A stretch of 64,000 bases of DNA from an uncultured Lachnospiraceae bacterium (GCA_910586025.1 CAJUIO010000007.1:1-64000); one strand, 5' to 3'. Counted from the stretch's first letter, positions 8,964 to 18,745 are shown. Translations and numbers: made by a program. The notes: generated by a model not told the origin, from the letters alone.

Positions 8964-10163
8964 ATGGGATTTATTTTATTACGGTTATTTGCGGCGGCGG
9001 CAGCCGTATTGTGTGCGGCGGCTCTGATTAAGAGGAGGAGGGTGCGGAAAGCCGGGGGCTTTGCCATTGCGGGCATGGTACTGGGACTGCTGTTATTTGC
9101 GGTTTCCTTCCTTCCCTCCTTGCTGTTTACGGACTATGAGGGTCTTGAGCCATCAGGGGAATACGAGGTGGCGCAGGCCCGGGCCATACTTGTGGACAAG
9201 GACAGAGCGGAGGCCTTTGAGTCGGACGGCTCCAGGAGAGAGGTGCCTGTTTATTTTTATTATCCGGAAAACGGGGATGCCACAGAGGAAGGCTTTCCCC
9301 TGGTGGTGTTCTCCCACGGGGCTTTCGGGTATTATCAGAGCAATGTCTCTGCTTACCTGGAGCTTGCAAGCCACGGCTATGTGGTGGTCAGCCTGGATCA
9401 CCCGTATCATTCCTTTTTCACCACGGACACGCAGGGCAAAAGGATTACCGTGGATCCCGGATTTATGCGGGAGGTGATGGGAGCTAACCAGGACAATATG
9501 TCGCAGGAGGAGATCTGGGAGCTGTCCCGGGGATGGCTGGAGCTTAGGACACAGGACATGGATTTTGTGATAGACAGCATGAAGGATGCGGCGGAGGAAG
9601 CGGGCGCTGCGGGAGAGGGGAGCCTTTCATCCGCATGGTTTTTTGAATCCGATGAGCAGGAGAGGGGGATCCGGGGCGCTCTCGCCATGACAGATATCGA
9701 AAGGATCGGTCTGATGGGCCATTCCTTGGGAGGCGCTGCCAGCGTAACGGTGGGCAGGAGCCGTGAGGATATCGGAGCCGTGGCGGATCTTGACGGGACC
9801 ATGCTGGGTGAGGAGACGGGCTTTGAAAACGGAGTCTGCACGTATTTTGCGGAGCCTTATCCGGTGCCGCTTTTGATGATCGATAATGAGGAGCATTACA
9901 GGGTGGGGAGGGAGGCCGGGGCGCTCTATGTGAATTCCTTTATTCTGGAGAATGCCGTCTGCAGCGTGCACACGTATTTTGAGGGAAGCGGACATATGAA
10001 CTTTACGGATCTTCCCCTGTTTTCTCCGCCGCTGGCTTCGCTCCTGGGTACGGGAAATGTGGATGCCAGGGAATGTATCGAGACAATGAACAGTATTATC
10101 CTGCAGTTTTTTGACTATTATTTAAAAGGGCAGGGGGAGCTTTCGATTGCGCCGAAGTATTGA
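8964..10163 (+). CDS. Membrane-anchored alpha/beta hydrolase, PAF-acetylhydrolase/dienelactone hydrolase-like
   Basis: A 399-residue protein with two N-terminal membrane segments (about residues 4-22 and 31-52) and an alpha/beta hydrolase domain. The oxyanion region FSHGAFGYY, the nucleophile elbow GHSLGG (Ser254), acidic candidates Asp275/Asp277 and His344 in GSGHMNF make a complete catalytic set. Placement of the residues resembles the platelet-activating-factor acetylhydrolase group, which acts on ester bonds. The natural substrate is unknown. It ends 16 nt before the LytTR gene start. Confidence 0.85.
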   Translation: MGFILLRLFAAAAAVLCAAALIKRRRVRKAGGFAIAGMVLGLLLFAVSFLPSLLFTDYEGLEPSGEYEVAQARAILVDKDRAEAFESDGSRREVPVYFYYPENGDATEEGFPLVVFSHGAFGYYQSNVSAYLELASHGYVVVSLDHPYHSFFTTDTQGKRITVDPGFMREVMGANQDNMSQEEIWELSRGWLELRTQDMDFVIDSMKDAAEEAGAAGEGSLSSAWFFESDEQERGIRGALAMTDIERIGLMGHSLGGAASVTVGRSREDIGAVADLDGTMLGEETGFENGVCTYFAEPYPVPLLMIDNEEHYRVGREAGALYVNSFILENAVCSVHTYFEGSGHMNFTDLPLFSPPLASLLGTGNVDARECIETMNSIILQFFDYYLKGQGELSIAPKY

Positions 10164-10179
10164 GACGGGGAGCGTCAGT

Positions 10180-10626
10180 ATGGAGATAAAAATTCTGAAA
10201 ATAAAGAGGGACCAGCCGGAGCGGGTGGAGATCCGCTGTCATGAGGTCACAGAGCAGGTCAGAGAGATTGCGGACTTTGTGAGGTCACGGCAGGGGAGGC
10301 TGACAGGGTACATGGAGGGCAGGCAGTTTGAGATCCCGGTAATGGATATCCACTATATTGAGGCGGTGGATAACAGGGTGTTTCTCTACAGCTCCGGGGA
10401 GGTCTACGAGACAAGACAAAAGCTCTATGAGCTAGAGGAGATTCTGAGGGAAAAGTATTTCCTGCGCATCTCAAAATCAACCCTCTTAAATCTCATGAAG
10501 GTGAGCGCCCTGAAACCGGCCCTGAACGGCAGGTTCCAGGCCCTCCTGCATAGCGGCGAGGAGGTCATTATTTCAAGAAAATATGTGCCGGAGCTGAAAA
10601 AGGCACTGAAAGGCGGTGTTTCTTAG
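10180..10626 (+). CDS. LytTR-type DNA-binding regulator (no receiver domain)
   Basis: A 148-residue protein whose C-terminal 100 residues match the LytTR DNA-binding fold: IPVMDIHYIEAVDNRVFLY, then a FLRISKSTLLN strand-helix segment. There is no receiver domain, so it belongs to the stand-alone LytTR group that is usually coupled to a DUF3021 membrane protein, as here. ATG at 10180 after GGGGAG is preferred; a TTG at 10147 would overlap the hydrolase gene. It shares its last base with the next start codon. Confidence 0.88.
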   Translation: MEIKILKIKRDQPERVEIRCHEVTEQVREIADFVRSRQGRLTGYMEGRQFEIPVMDIHYIEAVDNRVFLYSSGEVYETRQKLYELEEILREKYFLRISKSTLLNLMKVSALKPALNGRFQALLHSGEEVIISRKYVPELKKALKGGVS

Positions 10627-11060
10627 TGAACGGAAAAGAATTTGCCATTCGTCTTATGACGACTTATTTTACCCTGGTCACGCTTATCACGGCGGCAACT
10701 CTTGGGATGGGCCAGTATTTTGAGCCAGAAGCCTCATTCGGGTATGAGGCCTTTGCCTCGCCCCTGATCTACGGAGTCTGCGGCACGCTTCCCGGTATTG
10801 TCATGTATTCCCGGAAGGAGCTGTCCGTAAAGGCGTTTCTCATTCGCAAGGCGCTGCAGTTTGTGTTGATTGAGATTACCGTGCTTTGCGCTGCGTTTTG
10901 TGATCCGAATCGTGAGCTGAGAACGGATATTCTGGCGGGAATGGGCATCTGCGTTCTCGTGATTTTTGTCCTGGCACACGGGATCGAGTGGATTGAGGAC
11001 TGTATTGCGGCAAAAAGGCTTACCGAGGAGCTTCTGGCTTTTCAGAGGAATATATACTAG
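10626..11060 (+). CDS. DUF3021 family membrane protein
   Basis: A 144-residue protein with four predicted membrane helices, typical of DUF3021. GTG at 10626 overlaps the stop codon of the LytTR gene by one base, so the two are translationally coupled. Families of this pair act as small transcription units in which the membrane protein is thought to restrain the LytTR regulator. That function is inference from family context. Confidence 0.85.
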   Translation: MNGKEFAIRLMTTYFTLVTLITAATLGMGQYFEPEASFGYEAFASPLIYGVCGTLPGIVMYSRKELSVKAFLIRKALQFVLIEITVLCAAFCDPNRELRTDILAGMGICVLVIFVLAHGIEWIEDCIAAKRLTEELLAFQRNIY

Positions 11061-11887
11061 AATCTGTGACCGCCGCCACCGCCGCTGCTATGTCCGCCGC
11101 CCCCTCCGCCACCGCTGTGGCCTCCTCCGGAGCCGCCCGAGCTGCTACTGCTGGGAGGGTCGTAAACCTTGGTCTGGCTGGTCAGAATCTTTCTGGGATT
11201 TCGGAAGTCAAACCGGGTGGAGATGGATCCCAGTATTTCACCTGTGCCGGGCTTCGATGAGCGTGAGAGGCTCCTTGCCAGAAAGTAGTTGAGCAGTGCG
11301 GCCAGGATAAAGGCGAGAAGAGCGTTGCTTATGTATTTCATGGGCTGTGCGATCTTTTCGCCCGCAAGGACGGCACCGATCTGTTCAAAAGCACTGGAGG
11401 CGCACAGATAGTAATCGCCGTTTGAGGCATAGCGGTACACGTTGTCGGTGATGGTGTCGGCGTAGGACTTGCCTATGGTCCGGTATATGGCTCCGTCGCT
11501 GAAAAGGTAGAGCTCCCGGTTGTCCATGTCGATGAGAAACAAAGTGCCGCTTTCTGTGCCAAACAGCCCGTGGTAGTAATCGTCCGCAAAGGAGGCGGCG
11601 GAGTAAGAGTTTGCAGAGATGGACTTGAAGGCGGCATTTCCATAGGCAGTGACCGTGCGCATGGCAGCGGCCAGCTCTTCCTGTTCCCTGCTGCCTAAAA
11701 GCTGTGCGTCATCCTCCAGAATGATGCAGTATCCTGTATCCGGATTTTCCCACAGGATTGTGTTCTGGGATTCGGCGTATGCTCCAAGCGGAAAAAGGAG
11801 ACAGGCGGGCAGCAGGAAAAGTGTGCATATCATAATCATAGAATAGAGGGAGCGCCTGCGGGCGCTTTTTTGTCTTTTATTTCGCAT
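11057..11887 (-). CDS. TPM-domain membrane protein with Gly/His-rich tail
   Basis: A 276-residue protein with a signal sequence (about residues 1-38), a TPM domain outside the membrane, one membrane helix near residues 185-205, and a C-terminal Ser/Gly/His-rich tail, as in YgcG-like proteins. TPM domains have been linked to envelope and photosystem repair functions, but the role here is unknown. The ATG at 11887 lies 7 nt from its GGAGGT site, and overlaps the end of the upstream zinc-ribbon gene by 11 nt. An ATG at 11893 lies too close to that site. It overlaps the DUF3021 gene by 4 nt, tail to tail. Confidence 0.8.
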   Translation of the reverse strand: MRNKRQKSARRRSLYSMIMICTLFLLPACLLFPLGAYAESQNTILWENPDTGYCIILEDDAQLLGSREQEELAAAMRTVTAYGNAAFKSISANSYSAASFADDYYHGLFGTESGTLFLIDMDNRELYLFSDGAIYRTIGKSYADTITDNVYRYASNGDYYLCASSAFEQIGAVLAGEKIAQPMKYISNALLAFILAALLNYFLARSLSRSSKPGTGEILGSISTRFDFRNPRKILTSQTKVYDPPSSSSSGGSGGGHSGGGGGGGHSSGGGGGHRF

Positions 11888-13313
11888 AGTCATCACCTCC
11901 GTGTCTCTGAAACTGGGGGAGCTTCCTGGTGGCAAGAATATTATATTTCTGAATGATCGCCGTTATGGCGGATAAAATTCCGACATAGGAGAGGATCGTG
12001 CCGCCGTAATACCACAGATCCGATACGGGATTTATCACGTGGATCAGGACGGTGACCAAAAGGGAAAGGAGTGGGCCCGCTATGGCTGGCACATGGCTTT
12101 TTCCCGGAAAGGCGCTGTGAGAGAGCAGCTCCCTCAAATTCACGGCTCCCGGTTTTCCTCTGAAAATTCTGCCGTTTTGACGGAACAGGTAACCACGGTC
12201 ATCCATCTTCTGGTCTCTGCGGTAGATATCCGAAAGCTCCATCAGGTAGAGGATGAGGGTGGCTCCCGCAAGGAGGCCTGACAGGGAGAGAAGCAGCGTG
12301 GGCTTTATGGTCAGAAAGAGATTCAGGAGAAAAAAGATCGGGACGGCCAGCAGTGCGGAGCCTGTCAGGTACTTGCGGATATCCATGGGGATATCGGCGG
12401 CAATCCTGCCGTTCTGGCCGTTTACCGTGGCATAGGCCACCCGGCCGTCCTTCCGGTAGGACAGAAACCAGACCGGATACATGACACGCTCCGGCTCATG
12501 GCAATAGGTGTTCAGGGCGATGTTCGTGGCAAAGCTGTTTCCCTCGGCGGGGAATTTCAGACCGGAAAAGGCGGGGGTGCTTTTGACCCTGCGGCCGCTG
12601 GTGGAATTCGCCAGGTCAATGGCTTCCTGCTTGTAGAGCTCGCTGTCCACGTCCGCAGTGTCCGCATAGAAGCCGCTTAAGAAGGCGGGCGTGAATTTCC
12701 TGCTGTCCCGTACATTAAAGGGAGCGATTCTCTCGCTGATGCTGTCTGAAAAGGAGGAAGAGGCATCGTAGGATATATCGTAGTAGGAGGCGTCAATTTC
12801 TCCTGTCAGATCATAGTGGTCCGTATAGATGTAGTCCCCTTTTCGGTAGGACTTCTCCCCTTTCATGGAAACGGGTCCCTTCTGGGTGATGCTGTAGGCC
12901 CAGTAGGGCATATAGATTCCCCGGAAGCCGTCGATATGCTTTTCATCCTTGAGCTCATTCGGGGCAAAGAGAGCGCGCCGCATCCGGGAAAGGTATGCCT
13001 TTTTGCATGCATCCTTCGTCATCTTGAACGGAATGATATGGGAAGGGCGAAGCTGGCGGCTGATCCGGCTGTGGAGAATGGTTGATGCGCCGCAGAAGCT
13101 GCAGAATTCAGCTGCGGAGGTGTCGGTGCTTAGGATCTCGCCCCCGCACTGCGGGCAGGTAAAAACCGTTACGTCAAAGTCATTATGTTCCTCGGCCCCT
13201 TGATCCTCCGGTGTGGAATAGGGATCCTGGGTGGTGAGGCAGTGTTCACATTGGAGCAGCTGGGATTCAATGTCAAATTTCAGATTCCCGCCGCAGTTTG
13301 GACATTCGTACAC
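11877..13313 (-). CDS. Zinc-ribbon membrane protein paired with the TPM protein
   Basis: A 478-residue protein starting at GTG (13313), 5 nt after AGGGGGAAA. The open frame extends to 13442, but the extra 43 residues look non-coding. Two N-terminal zinc ribbons (CPNCGG...CEHC and CPQCGG...CSFC) are followed by a soluble region with many Tyr and Ser residues, then two pairs of membrane helices near the C-terminus. It overlaps the TPM gene, so the two are coupled. Similar zinc-ribbon/TPM pairs occur in related Clostridia, with no defined function known to me. Confidence 0.75.
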   Translation of the reverse strand: MYECPNCGGNLKFDIESQLLQCEHCLTTQDPYSTPEDQGAEEHNDFDVTVFTCPQCGGEILSTDTSAAEFCSFCGASTILHSRISRQLRPSHIIPFKMTKDACKKAYLSRMRRALFAPNELKDEKHIDGFRGIYMPYWAYSITQKGPVSMKGEKSYRKGDYIYTDHYDLTGEIDASYYDISYDASSSFSDSISERIAPFNVRDSRKFTPAFLSGFYADTADVDSELYKQEAIDLANSTSGRRVKSTPAFSGLKFPAEGNSFATNIALNTYCHEPERVMYPVWFLSYRKDGRVAYATVNGQNGRIAADIPMDIRKYLTGSALLAVPIFFLLNLFLTIKPTLLLSLSGLLAGATLILYLMELSDIYRRDQKMDDRGYLFRQNGRIFRGKPGAVNLRELLSHSAFPGKSHVPAIAGPLLSLLVTVLIHVINPVSDLWYYGGTILSYVGILSAITAIIQKYNILATRKLPQFQRHGGDDYAK

Positions 13314-13513
13314 AAAAATTTCCCCCTGTCTGGTAAGTTCTGTTTCTATTTTAATGTGAGGAAGGGGAAAAGTAAATAGGGGATCGGGCGATCCACAAAA
13401 AGCGCAAATTGTCAAGTACGAATTTTGCACGCTCCGGTACATGTTTGGGGGAAGAGGAGGTGGAAGAATTTGATATGATATTATTATATTCTTTATAGAA
13501 AGGGTGAAAGAGG

Positions 13514-16500
13514 ATGAAAAGAAAGGTTAAAAAAAGGTTACTTGTATGGCTTCTTAGCATTTCCATGGTGGCAGGGCCCTTCGGCATCCGGGTTCTGGCG
13601 GCACCGGACGAAGAGACGCAGACCCTGACGTATGCGGGCGGATTGTGCGAACACCATGCGGAGCACACGGCGCAGTGCGGGTATGTGCAGGGACAGCCTT
13701 GCGGCCATGTGCACACGGAAGAATGCTATGAGACGGTGACGGAATGTGTACATGCGCACACACAGGAATGCTATCCGGAGGAAATACCGGATGATTCTGC
13801 ACAGGACGAGGCTTCGGGAGACGAATTTCCAAAGGGAGAAACGGGAAACGCTTCTGCGCCGGAGCGGTGCGGCCATGTGTGCAGCGAGGAAAGCGGATGT
13901 GTCGTGAAGATTCTGAAGTGCGTCCATGAGCATGACGACGGCTGCGGCTATGCGCAGGCCTATGACTGTACCTATCAGTGTGATATCTGCAGCGGCATCC
14001 TGCCACAGGAACCGGCGGCGGATGGAGCCGAAACAGACCAGCCGGAAGCAGACGGTGTCATTTCCGGGGATTCGCAGTTCGGAGAAACGGATGGTGAGAA
14101 CGGGGAAGCGGATAAGGAGAGTGGCGGTGAAACGGAAGGTCTTTGTCCGCACCATGAACAGCACACGCAGGAATGCGGGGGCCTGGAAGAAGGGGAGGAG
14201 GCCCTGTGCGCTTATGAATGTGTGATTTGTGAAGTGCAGGAGCTGATCAACGCTCTGCCGGATGCGCAGGAGATCAGCGAGGACAATGCGCAGGAGATTG
14301 CGCAGAGGATTGCGGAGATTGAAGAAAAAATGGACGGCTTGACGCTGGAAGAAGCGGGCCTGGTTGATTTGACGAGATTTGAGGCGGTTTATGCGGCTCT
14401 GCTTGCCTTTGCACAGAAGCCTGCGCTGACGGCGGATGGGACGACGGTCAGGGAGGAGAGACTCGACGTGTCGGCAATGACCGGTTTCCAGCAGAACGTT
14501 TCCGAGGGCTGGGCCTGGGATGCGGGATCGAACACGCTGACATTGAACAACTGTCATATCAGAACCGAGAACAGCGGTGGGATGATCCGATTCCCGGGAG
14601 ACTGCCAGATCAACATTGTGCTGGAAGGGGAGAATATTCTGGAGAGCGCGCAGATGAATTATGCCGCAATGATCGACAATAACCAGGGCCGGAGCAATAA
14701 TGACTGGGTGATCCGGGGGAGCGGCAGCCTGGAATTCCGGGCGCAGGGAGACGCACCTTCATCCGGCTATTATCCCTATGGTTTTCCCGGAAGGAATCTT
14801 ACCATAGAATCCGGCACGGTAAAATCCAATGTCAGCCTCTGTATGCTGCTTGGGAGTTTTACCATGGAGAGCGGCTCCGTGACGGTGGATTGTTCGGCAG
14901 GCTCACAGTCGGACGGCATATATGCGAACAGTGGTCCTGTGGATATCAAGGGGGGATCTGTCAATATCAATGCAGGAAGAGTTGGGATTTATGTTCCCGG
15001 TCTGAGTACGAGCGGAGACAGGAGCATCAATATTTCCGGAGGAGATATCACGGTCAGCGGCGGAGCATCCGCAATCCGGATTGATGACAGAGGAGCGGGA
15101 GACGCACAGACGATTAATATTACCGGCGGGTCGGTGAAGGCGCAATCAACCTCGTCGGGCAGTATGATAGCGAAAGAGATCAATTTAAGTGGATCAGGCA
15201 GCGTGGAGAGCAACTCAGCGAACCAGCCCGGCATCTGGGCAAAAGAGGATCTGAATGTGGGGGAGAACGTCCAGGTTACTGCAAAGAGCGAAAACAGCTA
15301 CGGCCTTTATGTACAGGGGAATCTCAACGTTCAGGATACGGCTCTTGTCACGGCGACAGGAACTGTGGATGCGGCGGCGCCTTCGCTCTCACTGGGAGAC
15401 AATGCGCAGCTGAACGGCATGGTACGCACGGACACCAGCGACGGGCGTATCTGGACGGTCTATGGAAACGCCGAGCTGCACAGCGATCTGACTCTGGGGC
15501 CGGATGCGTATACGAACGCCAGCGGAGGCAAGCTTCCGGTGAAGCTGGTGGTGATGCCGGGGGCAACACTGACCGTACCGGAAGGAAAGAAGCTGGATGC
15601 CACCCAGGGAATCACGGTGGAAACGCTGAAGGATTATCTCTCAGGTGATGTGGATGCGGTCATCGCAAAGGGGGATCCGGACAGCTCCGTGCTTCTGCCG
15701 CAGCCGGAATATCAGATCGAAGTCAGTGCCCAGCCTCCCGCAGGAGGCACGGTGACGGGAGGAGGCGTTTATCCGGGCAAGACCTCCGTGACCGTGACGG
15801 CACAGGCTGCGCAGGGATATCGCTTTGTGAAGTGGACGGAAGGCGGCGCAGAGATTGCGGGAGAGGGAGAGGCATATACCTTTCAGGTGACAGGTGACCG
15901 GAATCTAACGGCGATATTTGAGAAGGTGAACGTTCCCACTCCGACTCCCACTCCGGAAAAAGATCCGGATCCCACACCCACTCCCGGAGAGGAGCCGGTG
16001 CTGACACCAACACCGAGCGCGGAACCGGATCCGACGGCGACACCGAGCGCAGAACCGGATCCGACAACGACACCGAGCGCAGAACCGGATCCCACGGCGA
16101 CACCGGGAGAGAACCCGACTCCCACGCCCGGTATGAACCCGACACCGACCCCGGGCAGGGATCCTGAACCGGAACCCACACCGGATCATGACAGAAGAGA
16201 GGAAAGGACGCAGGATAGCGGGAACACAGAGACCGGATCCGCTTCATCAGTGACGGTACAGGCACCTGCGGTAAGAACGGCAGAAGCTGTGGCGGTGGAT
16301 AAGAAGGGCAATGCGGTAATCAACAGGACGGCGGTGGATAAGGCCATAAGGCGGGCGAAGCCGGAGGCGCAGATACTGGCGGTTTCCCTTTCCGTTGCGG
16401 CGGGGGTGGCACAGAAAAGCTGCGAGGTCACGATTGAAGCACAGGCCCTGGACGAACTGATCAAGTGCAATGCCGGCAGCTTTCGGATTACGGTAAACAA

Positions 16501-16903
16501 CTTGATTGTTATGGGATTTGACAGAGAGCTCCTTGAGAGCCTGGATACAAGGAGCGGGGAAGGATACCTGGTTCTGCGCATCCACAGGCTGGAAAAGGCC
16601 GAACTTCCGGCAACGGCGCAGGCAGTCATCTGGGATCATCCTGCTTATGAGATCACCCTGGTTCTTGTGCAGGGACAAGAGGAGACGGTTCTGACCGACT
16701 TAGAGGGTGCGACAGTTCTTCTCGGGCTCGGCTACACAGGGCCGGAGACGGAGCCTGTGGAAAATCTGCGCGGAGTTTTTGTGGATCAAAGGGGAAAAGC
16801 GGGATGGATAAAGGAATCCGCCTACGATGAGAAGAGAAAAGCGGTGATGCTTGAGGACGGAAGGCTGGGAATCTACGGTGTCGCCTGCCGGCCGCAGGAT
16901 TAA
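13514..16903 (+). CDS. Large secreted surface protein with Cys/His-rich modules and InlB-like repeat
   Basis: A 1129-residue exported protein with a signal peptide (residues 1-30, cleavage near VLA-AP). Residues 40-240 hold several Cys/His-rich units of the form CGHVHTEECY and CVHAHTQECY. A beta-helix-like region with many GGS and ISGG turns spans about 330-700. An InlB/Listeria-Bacteroides B-repeat (GYRFVKWTEGG...NLTAIFEK) lies near 735-805, followed by a Pro/Thr-rich stalk (TPTP repeats) and a C-terminal domain of about 220 residues. No LPXTG sorting signal or terminal membrane anchor is seen, so attachment is unclear. The function is unknown; adhesion or matrix binding is a guess. Confidence 0.85.
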   Translation: MKRKVKKRLLVWLLSISMVAGPFGIRVLAAPDEETQTLTYAGGLCEHHAEHTAQCGYVQGQPCGHVHTEECYETVTECVHAHTQECYPEEIPDDSAQDEASGDEFPKGETGNASAPERCGHVCSEESGCVVKILKCVHEHDDGCGYAQAYDCTYQCDICSGILPQEPAADGAETDQPEADGVISGDSQFGETDGENGEADKESGGETEGLCPHHEQHTQECGGLEEGEEALCAYECVICEVQELINALPDAQEISEDNAQEIAQRIAEIEEKMDGLTLEEAGLVDLTRFEAVYAALLAFAQKPALTADGTTVREERLDVSAMTGFQQNVSEGWAWDAGSNTLTLNNCHIRTENSGGMIRFPGDCQINIVLEGENILESAQMNYAAMIDNNQGRSNNDWVIRGSGSLEFRAQGDAPSSGYYPYGFPGRNLTIESGTVKSNVSLCMLLGSFTMESGSVTVDCSAGSQSDGIYANSGPVDIKGGSVNINAGRVGIYVPGLSTSGDRSINISGGDITVSGGASAIRIDDRGAGDAQTINITGGSVKAQSTSSGSMIAKEINLSGSGSVESNSANQPGIWAKEDLNVGENVQVTAKSENSYGLYVQGNLNVQDTALVTATGTVDAAAPSLSLGDNAQLNGMVRTDTSDGRIWTVYGNAELHSDLTLGPDAYTNASGGKLPVKLVVMPGATLTVPEGKKLDATQGITVETLKDYLSGDVDAVIAKGDPDSSVLLPQPEYQIEVSAQPPAGGTVTGGGVYPGKTSVTVTAQAAQGYRFVKWTEGGAEIAGEGEAYTFQVTGDRNLTAIFEKVNVPTPTPTPEKDPDPTPTPGEEPVLTPTPSAEPDPTATPSAEPDPTTTPSAEPDPTATPGENPTPTPGMNPTPTPGRDPEPEPTPDHDRREERTQDSGNTETGSASSVTVQAPAVRTAEAVAVDKKGNAVINRTAVDKAIRRAKPEAQILAVSLSVAAGVAQKSCEVTIEAQALDELIKCNAGSFRITVNNLIVMGFDRELLESLDTRSGEGYLVLRIHRLEKAELPATAQAVIWDHPAYEITLVLVQGQEETVLTDLEGATVLLGLGYTGPETEPVENLRGVFVDQRGKAGWIKESAYDEKRKAVMLEDGRLGIYGVACRPQD
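16010..16099 (+). repeat. Three tandem 30-bp coding repeats in the Pro/Thr stalk
   Basis: Three copies of a 30-bp unit encode TPSAEPDPTA or a near variant. They differ at a few third-codon positions. The unit can expand or contract by slippage or recombination without breaking the frame. It lies inside the stalk of the surface protein. Confidence 0.85.
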
Positions 16904-16930
16904 ACGGAAGAAAAAGTTTTGAAATAAAGG

Positions 16931-18745
16931 CTATTCGGACCAGCGCAGATAGACAGAGGAGAGGAAAACGTGATCTCTGACCTCAAAGCGGAAGCCGCCT
17001 TTATATTTTCCGGCAACGGAGCGAATGGACGCAAGGCCGGTTCCGCCTGAGGGTTTTGTGGAGGGAAAGGCCTGGCCGGGAGAGGTATCCTTGATAAGAC
17101 AGCTGTTATCCATGGTGATGGTGAGGATTCCTCCCGCCAGGCGGCTCTGCATCCGGATAAAGGGATCCTCCACGGCACGGCAGGAATCGACGGCGTTCTC
17201 CAGAAGATTTCCGATGATGACGCAAAGGTCGCTCTCCACAACGCATCCGGTATCCCTTGGGATATCCAGGCGGATATGGCAGGCGGAGATGCCGGCTTCC
17301 CTGGCCATGGACAGATAGTGAAGAGCTACGGCGTTTACCGCCTCGTTTTCACACAGAGCCGGAAAGGGTTCCTCGGGAATGTTGGCGCAGAGGTGGTCCA
17401 GATAGAGAGAGAGCTTCGTATCCTCCCGGTTGTTCAGATAGCTTCGAATAACTGCAAAATGATGCTTAAGATCATGACGCTGCTGCCGGATCTGCGCGGT
17501 GGCAGCGGACAGCAGCTGATGTCTTTGCCTCTGCACCTCCACCTGCTTCTCTATCAGGGAGAGCTCATAGGAAAGCTGACGGTTGCGGCTTCGCAGAGCA
17601 AAGGTGTCTCTTATAAAATATCCGCACAGTGCGCTCATGATAAGAAGAAAGAACAGCACGCCGATCTGGAAGAAAAAGGACTTCTGAACCTCCAGATGGA
17701 ACAGATAATAATTACCCACCTCCAGAAGGGAAAACAGGGCGATGATGGCAACCGGCAGGAAAAATTTGCGGGCCAGGGGGTTCTGATTCCTGACGATTTC
17801 CCGGATAATGCTGCCTGCGAACAGACAGAAGGCAAGGGGCGTCAGGACATGGAACAGATACATGCTTTTCGAGAGGGAAACGATTCCGGAAAGCTGCAGC
17901 AACACGGTCAGGCCAAGAACCAGCTCCATGGTAAGGCACATGTGATGAAGGGGATGTGAGGGGGAAAGGCGAAGCACGACCAGGCCGAATTTCATCATGG
18001 GAACTGCCATGATGAACAGACCCAGAAAGGCCATCACATATAAAAGCGATGGATTTGGGATAAACAGACCGGTCAGATTGCATTCTCCGAGCACCCAGAT
18101 CCCGGTGCAAAGGGAGAAAAGCCCCAGCCAGAAAAAGGCAATCCCGCTCTTTTCAAACCGTGTGAGGACAAAGGCGATCAGACACAGAATCATTCCCAGG
18201 GCGATCAGCACGATGGAGAAAAAGAGAGAAAATCCCATCCTGGAAAAAAGATGAGCGTACAGGTCGCCGGAGGATCCCATAAGAGGCGGATGGAGCATGG
18301 CGGTATTTCTCTGGGAAGGCGCGAGATATTCCATCTGGAGAGTGACCTTGCCGCCGCCGTTTTCCGGCAAGGGAAAAAGGGCGACCCTGGTGGGCGGGTC
18401 AAGCAAAAAAGCGGGGTAGCTTCCGGGCTCCCCGTATTGGTAAATAAGCTCGCCGTCCGCATATACCTTCACGGCGGTGTAGACGGATTTCAGATAGAGA
18501 TGGTCCCCGTCCTCTGGAAAAATCGTGGTGCAAAGCGTGATGCGGGAGCGGGCACCAAGACCCCGGATGCCACAGGGCAGGCAGAGGGCCTGTCCCTCCA
18601 TGTCCCAATCCGAGATGATCTGCACATCCGGCCTGCGCTCCTGCTTTTGGGGGCGTGGAAAGACGACCGCACCGGCCATAAGCGCAAAAAGAACCGCAAG
18701 TGTAATGGGCAAAAAAAGATGCAGGATACGGTCTTTCTTATTCAT
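16931..18745 (-). CDS. GHKL sensor histidine kinase with 7TM sensor (AgrC-like catalytic half)
   Basis: A 604-residue kinase. One N-terminal helix is followed by an extracellular beta-rich domain (about residues 60-165), then seven hydrophobic helices as in 7TMR-DISM sensors, a coiled linker, the phosphoacceptor region RQQRHDLKHHF, and a GHKL ATPase domain with NLLENAVDSC. The ATG at 18745 is chosen because the upstream extension has no homology-like character. It overlaps the response regulator gene by 8 nt. No signal peptide-encoding gene (such as an agrD) is adjacent, so the ligand is unknown. Confidence 0.88.
   Translation of the reverse strand: MNKKDRILHLFLPITLAVLFALMAGAVVFPRPQKQERRPDVQIISDWDMEGQALCLPCGIRGLGARSRITLCTTIFPEDGDHLYLKSVYTAVKVYADGELIYQYGEPGSYPAFLLDPPTRVALFPLPENGGGKVTLQMEYLAPSQRNTAMLHPPLMGSSGDLYAHLFSRMGFSLFFSIVLIALGMILCLIAFVLTRFEKSGIAFFWLGLFSLCTGIWVLGECNLTGLFIPNPSLLYVMAFLGLFIMAVPMMKFGLVVLRLSPSHPLHHMCLTMELVLGLTVLLQLSGIVSLSKSMYLFHVLTPLAFCLFAGSIIREIVRNQNPLARKFFLPVAIIALFSLLEVGNYYLFHLEVQKSFFFQIGVLFFLLIMSALCGYFIRDTFALRSRNRQLSYELSLIEKQVEVQRQRHQLLSAATAQIRQQRHDLKHHFAVIRSYLNNREDTKLSLYLDHLCANIPEEPFPALCENEAVNAVALHYLSMAREAGISACHIRLDIPRDTGCVVESDLCVIIGNLLENAVDSCRAVEDPFIRMQSRLAGGILTITMDNSCLIKDTSPGQAFPSTKPSGGTGLASIRSVAGKYKGGFRFEVRDHVFLSSVYLRWSE

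Noticed and set aside
16010..16099. CRISPR-like tandem repeats
   Set aside because: Units are contiguous without spacers and lie in frame inside a coding region.
16700..16903. Sortase (LPXTG) signal in the surface protein
   Set aside because: The C-terminus lacks an LPXTG-like motif and a hydrophobic tail with positive charges.
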